Shown one piece after another: positions 22,502-27,661 of a stretch of DNA of 27,661 nt (the first letter of the stretch is position 1; each line of letters opens with the position of its first letter). Source of the DNA: Spirochaetaceae bacterium. Lineage in GTDB: Bacteria; Spirochaetota; Spirochaetia; SZUA-6; Bin103. The notes beneath the pieces were generated by a model. The model saw nothing but the letters and a program-made list of their open reading frames with translations. It ran no database searches and was not told the DNA's origin. A program made the position numbers and the translations under genes. The stretch spans positions 1 through 27,661 of the forward strand of contig JAPOQV010000189.1 of the NCBI GenBank assembly GCA_026710565.1. The letters run 5' to 3'.

Positions 22502-23332
22502 TCAGCGGGTTTCGGCGCCGAACTTCCAGATGCTCTTCGCAGTCTCCGCGAACAGCCAGCGCTTGTCCTCTTCGGTGAGGAACGGCATGTGGTCGCGGAA
22601 CAGCTCCAGGCCCCGGCCGTAGCCGATATCCGCGAAGATGTGCGGGAAGTCCGTGCCCCACATCAGGCGCCGCGGACCGAAGGCGTCGTAGATCCGCTTG
22701 TAGATCGCGTGCTGGTCGGTGAACGGGTAGGGGCGGGTCGCCCGCGCGGCCTGAGGCGTCAACTTCACGTAGACGTTGGGATACCTCGCCAGATCGAGGA
22801 CGTTGCGGAGCAGCGGCTCGGGAGGCTCTTTGTCGAACAGGGCGCCGCCCAGGTGATCGAGGACCACGTTGACGCCGGGATGGCGGGCGATGATGGGCTC
22901 GACGGCCGGCTGCTTGTCCGCCGGGCCGAAGCTCAGGAAGCAGGCGCCCAGATCCTCGGCCTTGCGCCAGATCGGGTTCTGCGAGGGAGCCGCCCACTCG
23001 GCCGGATCGTCGGCGCGCGACAGGTGCATGCGCAGCCCTTCGAAGCCGTCCTCGGTGACCAGCCGCTCCAGCCGCTCGACCGCGTCGGGGGCGTTGCGGT
23101 CCATGACCGCTATGCCCGAGAACCGGCCGGGATACCGGGCCAGGCAGTCGGCCGTGTAGCGGTTGTCGAACAGGTAGTGGATGGACTGGACGATGCACGC
23201 CTTGTCGACGCCGTGCCGCTCCATGGTCTGAAGCAGCAACTCGACGCTGCCGTCCTGGCTCGGGCCGTCGCCCGCCCACGGATAGTGCTCCGGATCGTCG
23301 CTCCAGACGTGCAGATGGCTGTCGATGACCAT
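22502..23332 (-). CDS. Amidohydrolase-family TIM-barrel hydrolase (COG2159/COG3618-like)
   Basis: This 276-residue protein has the metal-dependent hydrolase fold of amidohydrolase_2 proteins (2-pyrone-4,6-dicarboxylate hydrolase, lactonases, decarboxylases). The motif VIDSHLHVW gives the first ligand pair (His6, His8); VVLDHLGG and the closing LMWGTDFPH (Asp) follow. The start ATG is at 23332, matching the family's usual M-x-IDSHLHVW beginning; ATG 23353 is in frame but adds non-conserved residues. Substrates of this family are often cyclic esters or carboxylates of aromatic or sugar-acid pathways. It is divergent from the ABC transporter gene. Confidence 0.88.
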   Translation of the reverse strand: MVIDSHLHVWSDDPEHYPWAGDGPSQDGSVELLLQTMERHGVDKACIVQSIHYLFDNRYTADCLARYPGRFSGIAVMDRNAPDAVERLERLVTEDGFEGLRMHLSRADDPAEWAAPSQNPIWRKAEDLGACFLSFGPADKQPAVEPIIARHPGVNVVLDHLGGALFDKEPPEPLLRNVLDLARYPNVYVKLTPQAARATRPYPFTDQHAIYKRIYDAFGPRRLMWGTDFPHIFADIGYGRGLELFRDHMPFLTEEDKRWLFAETAKSIWKFGAETR

Positions 23333-23427
23333 GGGAGGTACCGCCGTCAGCATATACGGCGCCGCCGGGACGTGGCCATGCCGGCGGCTCGAAGGCGCCG
23401 TGCGGCACCGGGAGGTAATCTGGAGGG

Positions 23428-25218
23428 ATGGCCACAACAGTGAATCCGGCACCGCAAGAGGCTGATAAACCGGGTAAAGGTGCCCGTCCAAGCGTCGCGT
23501 GGGCGATCTTCCGGCAGGCGTTCTGGTCGATGCGATGGATCGTCGCGGCGGCGATCGCATCCATGTTCGTGGTGTCCGGCATAAACGCCGCACAGCCGCT
23601 GCTGTATCGACTGCTGTTCGATACCGCTGTCCCCGAGGCGGACTTCGGGTTGATCGCGGCAGTGGTCGGCGGGATCGTGGTGGCACCGATCGTGTCGATC
23701 GGCATCACCTATGCGACTCAATACCTGCGGACGCTGATCGCGTTCCGGGTGAGCGCCAGTCTGCGCGAAGCCGTGGTGCCCCATCTGTTGCGGGCGCGGA
23801 TGGGATTCCTCGAAAGCAGGACGCCCGGCGACCTGATGTTTCGCATCACGCGGGATACCGGAAGGATCGGCGAGCGCTACGTCGGCCAGGAACTGCTGCC
23901 GTTCGTGCAATACGCGATCACGTTGACGGCGACCGTGGTGCTGATGGTGGTCGTCGACGCCCGGTTGGCAGCGGCCGCGCTGATCGCACTGCCGATCACG
24001 TACCTGATCACGGCCAGGCTTACCGGGCGATCGAGGGTGCTCGACAAGCTCTTGAATCGGCATCAGGCGCGGGGGGAGCAGCTTCTGACGGAGACGTTCC
24101 GCGGAATTGGAACGGTCCGGATGCTGGGCGGCGAGGCGGTGCACGAGGCGCAGTGGCGGGGGTGGTTGGGCAGATTTCTGCACCTGAGGACCAGGGCGAG
24201 TCCTCTGCACGACATGCTGCTGACGTTCCCCAACGACGTGGTGAGCAACGTGGTCATCGGCGGCATGCTGGCCTACGGTGCGGTGCGCATCATCGACGGG
24301 ACCCTGACGCTGGGAGCGATGATCGCGTTCATGGCATACGTGCCTCGTGCCTATGGCGCGCTGCGGGGCGTGCTCCAGACGTACGTGGGCACGCACACCA
24401 TCCGCAACTCGTTCCAACGGCTCGACACCCTGTTCGCGGCGCCGCTCGAGGTGGACTCGCCCACGGCTCCGGAGCCGGGTCTCAGCGGGGACATCGCCTT
24501 TCGGGACGTCACCTTCTCGTACGGGGAGGGCCAGGCGCTCCGCGGGTTCACCGCGACCTTCCCTGCCGGGCACTTCATCGGTCTGGTCGGGCCGAGCGGG
24601 GGCGGCAAGACGACGATCTTCGAGCTGATGCTCCGCATCCGGGTACCCGACAGCGGCACGATCACGATCGGGGGCACCGACGTACGTGACGTATCTCTGG
24701 CGTCCCTGCGCAGCAATTTCGCGGTGGTATCGCAGCCGGTATTCCTCTGGAACCGCTCCGTCGCCTACAACATCTGCTACCCGTTGCCGGTGCGCGGGAA
24801 CGAAGCCGCCGTCGTGAGCGCATCGAAGCAGGCCGGCCTGCACGGCGTGGTGCAGGGGCTGCGGCGCGGTTACGACACGGTGCTCGGCGAGGATGGGCAC
24901 ACGCTGTCCGGAGGCGAGCGCCAGCGGGTGGCGCTGGCGCGGCTGTTCTTTCGGCCCGCACCCGTGATGCTGATCGACGAAGGAACCGGGTCCATCGACT
25001 CCGTCACCGAGCAGATCGTTCTCCGGTCTCTGCGTGAGCTGTCGCGTGGCCGGACGACGATCGTCATCGCGCACCGGCTGGCGACCGTGATGGAGGCCGA
25101 CACCGTCCTCGTGCTCGACGGCGAGGGGCGCCTGTCGCAGGAAGGGGCTCCGCGCGAGCTCATCAAGCGCGACGGGTTCTTCCGAGAGCTGTTCGAGACA
25201 CAGCGGCTCGGTGAGTAG
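23428..25218 (+). CDS. ABC transporter, fused permease and ATPase (exporter type)
   Basis: This 596-residue half-transporter has about six N-terminal transmembrane helices (residues 35-320) and a C-terminal nucleotide-binding domain. The ATPase motifs are Walker A GPSGGGKTT (388-396), Q-loop Gln436, signature LSGGE (493-497), Walker B VMLIDE (513-518) and H-loop His549. The D-loop region reads EGTGSID instead of the common EPTSALD. It would work as a homodimer in the inner membrane, exporting a lipid, peptide or drug. The start is ATG 23428, with GGAGG 12 bases upstream; GTG 23440 is an alternative. Confidence 0.93.
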   Translation: MATTVNPAPQEADKPGKGARPSVAWAIFRQAFWSMRWIVAAAIASMFVVSGINAAQPLLYRLLFDTAVPEADFGLIAAVVGGIVVAPIVSIGITYATQYLRTLIAFRVSASLREAVVPHLLRARMGFLESRTPGDLMFRITRDTGRIGERYVGQELLPFVQYAITLTATVVLMVVVDARLAAAALIALPITYLITARLTGRSRVLDKLLNRHQARGEQLLTETFRGIGTVRMLGGEAVHEAQWRGWLGRFLHLRTRASPLHDMLLTFPNDVVSNVVIGGMLAYGAVRIIDGTLTLGAMIAFMAYVPRAYGALRGVLQTYVGTHTIRNSFQRLDTLFAAPLEVDSPTAPEPGLSGDIAFRDVTFSYGEGQALRGFTATFPAGHFIGLVGPSGGGKTTIFELMLRIRVPDSGTITIGGTDVRDVSLASLRSNFAVVSQPVFLWNRSVAYNICYPLPVRGNEAAVVSASKQAGLHGVVQGLRRGYDTVLGEDGHTLSGGERQRVALARLFFRPAPVMLIDEGTGSIDSVTEQIVLRSLRELSRGRTTIVIAHRLATVMEADTVLVLDGEGRLSQEGAPRELIKRDGFFRELFETQRLGE

Positions 25219-25262
25219 CGTGCAATCCGGTGAGTGCGCGATCTCGTCACCAGGCGGGACCG

Positions 25263-25271
25263 TGCTACGCT
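25263..25271 (+). promoter_or_regulatory. Extended -10-like box GTGCTACGCT before the isomerase gene
   Basis: The TGCTACGCT string at 25263-25271 is the same as at 14611-14619. It lies 37 bases before ATG 25308 and after the end of the ABC gene, so it would give the isomerase its own promoter. A -35 is not recognisable. Confidence 0.4.
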
Positions 25272-25307
25272 GGACGCGACCGACAGCGGTCGAAAAGGAC
25301 GGAACGG

Positions 25308-26108
25308 ATGATCAAGATCGGCTGCAACTCACTGAGCATGCGGGACATGGGCGTCGAGGACTTCATCAGGACCTGCTCCGAGCTGCGCCTGGACAGCATC
25401 GACTTCCACGAGTCGGCGTTCGCGTCCCGGGAGCCTGCGTATCTCGGGTCGATCAAGCTGCTCTGTCTGAAGTACGGCATGCCGATCGCCTACATCGGCG
25501 TCAGCGGGCTGTTCCACGGCACCGCCGAGGAGCGGAAGGCGCACGCCGAGAACGCGAAGGGCGTGATCGACCTGGCGGCCTTCCTCGGCGCACCGCTCAT
25601 CCGCATGTTCTGCGCGACCGTCCCGGAGAAGAACGGCGACGGCGAGCCCGCCTGGCCGGCCATGATCGCCGGCTACCGGGAGGTGGCCGACTACGGTGCC
25701 GGGCGCGGCGTCTCCATCGGCCTGCAGAACCATCCGGTCACCGGGGACGACATGCTGCGCATCCGCAAGGACGTGGACCGCGAGAACTTCAACTTCCTCG
25801 TGGACACCGGGCAGTGGGTGGGATCGCCCGGATCGCAGCCGGTGGGGGTGACCGATCCGGCGCACGACTTCTACGGGTACATGGAGCAGACCGTTCCGTA
25901 CGCCACCTGCATCCGCACGAAGTTCTACCGGATCGAGAGCGGCCGCGAGGAGTGGCTGGATTACGAGCGGATCGTCTCGATCATCAGGAACGCGAGCTAC
26001 AACGGCTGCCTGTCGATCGTGTACGAGGGCCAGCAGCCGGACCAGGTGGAGCAGGTGCGCCTGGGGGCCGCGTACCTGCGCGAGCTGCTCGGGACCGACC
26101 GCTGCTAG
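25308..26108 (+). CDS. Sugar phosphate isomerase/epimerase family protein
   Basis: This second AP-endonuclease-2-type TIM-barrel protein has 266 residues and is not close to the 18893 protein. It starts KIGCNSLSMRDMGVEDFI and has DSIDFHE (Glu), SIGLQNHPVTGDD (Asn/His), NFLVDTGQWVG (Asp) and SIVYEGQQPDQ (the closing Glu), in the usual places for the metal site. It lacks any signal peptide. ATG 25308 follows AAGGA by ten bases; the open frame from GTG 25230 would start before the putative promoter. It is convergent with ychF, with two bases between the stops. Confidence 0.87.
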   Translation: MIKIGCNSLSMRDMGVEDFIRTCSELRLDSIDFHESAFASREPAYLGSIKLLCLKYGMPIAYIGVSGLFHGTAEERKAHAENAKGVIDLAAFLGAPLIRMFCATVPEKNGDGEPAWPAMIAGYREVADYGAGRGVSIGLQNHPVTGDDMLRIRKDVDRENFNFLVDTGQWVGSPGSQPVGVTDPAHDFYGYMEQTVPYATCIRTKFYRIESGREEWLDYERIVSIIRNASYNGCLSIVYEGQQPDQVEQVRLGAAYLRELLGTDRC

Positions 26109-26110
26109 CG

Positions 26111-27211
26111 CTACCGGAACCTGAACAGGATGGTGTCGCCGTCGCGCACCTCGTAGTCGCGGCCCTCGACGCGTAGCACGCCCCGATCGCGGGCCTGGGC
26201 CATGCCGCCGCAGGCGGACAGGTCCTCGTAGCCGACCACCTCGGCGCGGATGAAGCCCTGCTCCATGTCGCTGTGCACGCTGCCGGCGGCCCGCGCCGCG
26301 CCGGTGCCGTCCGGGATTGCCCAGGCGTGCGCCTCGGTCTCGTTGGCCGTGAAGAACGTGATCAGGCCGAGGAGGCGGTAGGCGTGGCGCACCAGCCGGT
26401 CGATGCCGCGCTCGGCGATGCCGGCGTCGCTGAGAAACTCGGCCGCGTCGTCCGGCTCCAGGTCGCCGACCTCCGCTTCCAGGTCGGCGCAGACCACCAT
26501 CGCGTCGGCACCGCCACCGGCCAGACCGGCCGCATGGGCTTGCACGGCCCCGACGCGCTCGTCGTCAGCGCCGATGAGCTCCTCGCCGGTATTGACGACG
26601 TAGATGACCGGCTTGCCGGTGAGCAGGAACAGCTCGCCCAGCAGCTCGTGGTCGCCCGGTTCGGGCTCGATGGCTCGCGCCGGAGTGCCGGCATCCAGCG
26701 CGGCGCGAAAGCGGTCCAGCCGCGACAGCTCGTCCCGCGCGTCCTTCTCGCCGGCGTGGGCACGCCGCGCCGTCCGCTCGCGCCGCCGCTCGATCGTGCC
26801 CAGGTCGGCCAGCGCAAGCTCTGTCTCTACCGTCTGCGCGTCGGCGACCGGGTCCACCGAGCCCTCTGCGCGCGGGACGCCTTCGCGCTCGAAGCAGCGC
26901 ACGACATGCGCGATCGCGTCGACCTCCCGGATGTGGCCCAGGAACCGGTTGCCCAGTCCCTCGCCCGTGCTGGCGCCCGCCACCAGGCCGGCGATGTCCA
27001 CGAACTCGATCGCGCTCGGCACCGCGCGCGGCGACTCGAACAGGCGCCTGACCTCTTCGAGCCGCTCGTCGCGCACCTCGATCACGCCGACGTTGGGCTC
27101 GATCGTACAGAACGGGTAGGCGGCCACGTCCGCCTGCCGGCTGCCGGTGAGGGCGTTGAAGAGCGTGGACTTGCCGGCGTTGGGAAGCCCGACGATGCCG
27201 ACGCGTAGCAC
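26111..27211 (-). CDS. ychF: Redox-regulated ATPase YchF (OLA1 family)
   Basis: YchF is a conserved GTPase-fold protein that hydrolyses ATP, binds ribosomes and dampens oxidative-stress responses. The 366-residue protein has G1 GLPNAGKS (8-15), the switch-II DIAGLV and a NTGEE segment where a canonical GTPase has NKxD, which explains its preference for ATP. The coiled-coil middle and the C-terminal TGS domain (GFIRAEVVGYEDL, DGDTILFRF) are complete. The start is GTG 27211. A housekeeping gene, it shows that the right side of the window is core chromosome. Confidence 0.96.
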   Translation of the reverse strand: MLRVGIVGLPNAGKSTLFNALTGSRQADVAAYPFCTIEPNVGVIEVRDERLEEVRRLFESPRAVPSAIEFVDIAGLVAGASTGEGLGNRFLGHIREVDAIAHVVRCFEREGVPRAEGSVDPVADAQTVETELALADLGTIERRRERTARRAHAGEKDARDELSRLDRFRAALDAGTPARAIEPEPGDHELLGELFLLTGKPVIYVVNTGEELIGADDERVGAVQAHAAGLAGGGADAMVVCADLEAEVGDLEPDDAAEFLSDAGIAERGIDRLVRHAYRLLGLITFFTANETEAHAWAIPDGTGAARAAGSVHSDMEQGFIRAEVVGYEDLSACGGMAQARDRGVLRVEGRDYEVRDGDTILFRFR

Positions 27212-27346
27212 GGTGGTACCCTACAGCACCGGAGCATCCTGCATCTGCCGTTGCCGCCAGCTCGGACCGCAGGTACCGAATGTTGCCTGGCAGTGTCCTG
27301 GTCACGGTATGTTTGCCACGAACAGCGCGCGGAGGCGTGTTGCGCC

Positions 27347-27661
27347 ATGAAAGTCTTTATGAGCTACGCACATACGGATGAAGCAATCGCCCGGAGGGTT
27401 GCCGACATCCTGCACCAGGCCGGTCTGGAGGTGTGGGAAGCCACCCGCGAGGTCATGCCCGGAGACAACTGGGCCGCCAAGGTGGATCAGGCATTGCGGG
27501 AGTCACAGGCGATGGTGGTCCTGTTGACACCCCGCTCCATGCGTTCGAATTGGGTGCGCTCGGAGATCGAATATGCCCTGGGAGAAGTACGCTTTCGCGA
27601 CCGTCTGATACCCGTCGTGGTCGGAGATCCGGACGAGCTGAAGAACGAAGACGTTCCATGG
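27347..27661 (+). CDS. TIR-domain protein (3' end outside window)
   Basis: The first 105 residues form a TIR domain: KVFMSYAHTDEAIARRVADI (2-21), LEVWEATREVMPGDNW and VVLLTPRSMRSNW, then SEIEYAL, in which Glu73 sits at the position of the catalytic Glu of NAD-cleaving TIR enzymes. Strand RLIPVVVGD follows and the frame is still open at the window edge. ATG 27347 has GGAGG at 27331-27335. Bacterial proteins of this type are often NADase effectors of phage defence, but the effector or sensor domain would lie beyond the edge. It is divergent from ychF and may begin another defence locus. Confidence 0.85.
   Translation, partial: MKVFMSYAHTDEAIARRVADILHQAGLEVWEATREVMPGDNWAAKVDQALRESQAMVVLLTPRSMRSNWVRSEIEYALGEVRFRDRLIPVVVGDPDELKNEDVPW

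Noticed and set aside
22379..23443. 354-codon plus-strand frame, and 23347-25074 on the minus strand
   Set aside because: They lie opposite the amidohydrolase and the ABC transporter, both of which have full catalytic motif sets.

Overview
The window is chromosomal DNA from a GC-rich bacterium. Coding strands have G/C-heavy third positions and many GTG starts. I see no tRNA, rRNA, CRISPR array, insertion sequence or phage structural gene. The metabolic gene content (M19 dipeptidase, sialidase-like and other beta-propeller proteins, Gfo/Idh/MocA oxidoreductase, IolE-like isomerases, phytanoyl-CoA dioxygenase, TIM-barrel hydrolase) resembles uncultured heterotrophs with large sugar- and peptide-catabolic repertoires, such as sponge-associated or marine Spirochaetota- or Poribacteria-like lineages. 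That placement is a guess; only 'GC-rich bacterium' is well supported.

Layout. 1-874 is gene debris: a sialidase-like C-terminal tail, a 5'-nucleotidase C-terminal tail and a scrap of a DUF2461-like protein. 883-4534 is defence island A: vsr (minus strand), then a tight divergent operon DUF262 - HEPN - cytosine-5 DNA methyltransferase. A second, frameshifted copy of the sialidase-like tail (4594-5010) follows, so island A lies between two imperfect direct repeats. 5021-6145 is an M19 dipeptidase. 6254-13722 is island B: a compact six-gene operon of a Vsr-like nuclease, a GHKL (MutL/Hsp90-fold) ATPase, two unrecognised proteins, a second m5C methyltransferase with a PCE instead of PCQ catalytic loop, and a 738-residue protein with three RNA-polymerase alpha-CTD-like repeats, a sigma-70 region-4-like helix-turn-helix and winged-helix-like tail modules. 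Island B is visibly less GC-rich than its flanks (for example 30 G/C in 12601-12660 against 40 G/C in 5041-5100), which fits horizontal acquisition.

13719-21448 is ordinary metabolism on the plus strand: a DMT transporter, a glycoside-hydrolase-like propeller, a Gfo/Idh/MocA dehydrogenase, a secreted 5'-nucleotidase-like protein with altered metal ligands, an IolE-like isomerase, an aldo/keto reductase and a phytanoyl-CoA dioxygenase. 21453-22479 holds a broken DUF4143 ATPase tail and a ribbon-helix-helix/PIN toxin-antitoxin pair. 22502-27211 holds an amidohydrolase, an ABC exporter, a second sugar-phosphate-isomerase-like protein and the GTPase-fold ATPase YchF. A TIR-domain gene starts at 27347 and runs off the right edge.

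How the genes work together. Each island couples a cytosine-5 methyltransferase to a Vsr nuclease. In known systems Vsr nicks T:G mismatches left by deamination of 5-methylcytosine, so each pair would both modify and protect a site. Island A adds a DUF262 nucleotide-hydrolysing-type protein and a HEPN (likely RNase) effector. Island B adds a GHKL ATPase and the alpha-CTD/sigma-like protein. I think island B is the best candidate for an undescribed system: a methylation-linked defence or epigenetic module that includes a built-in, transcription-machinery-derived DNA reader.
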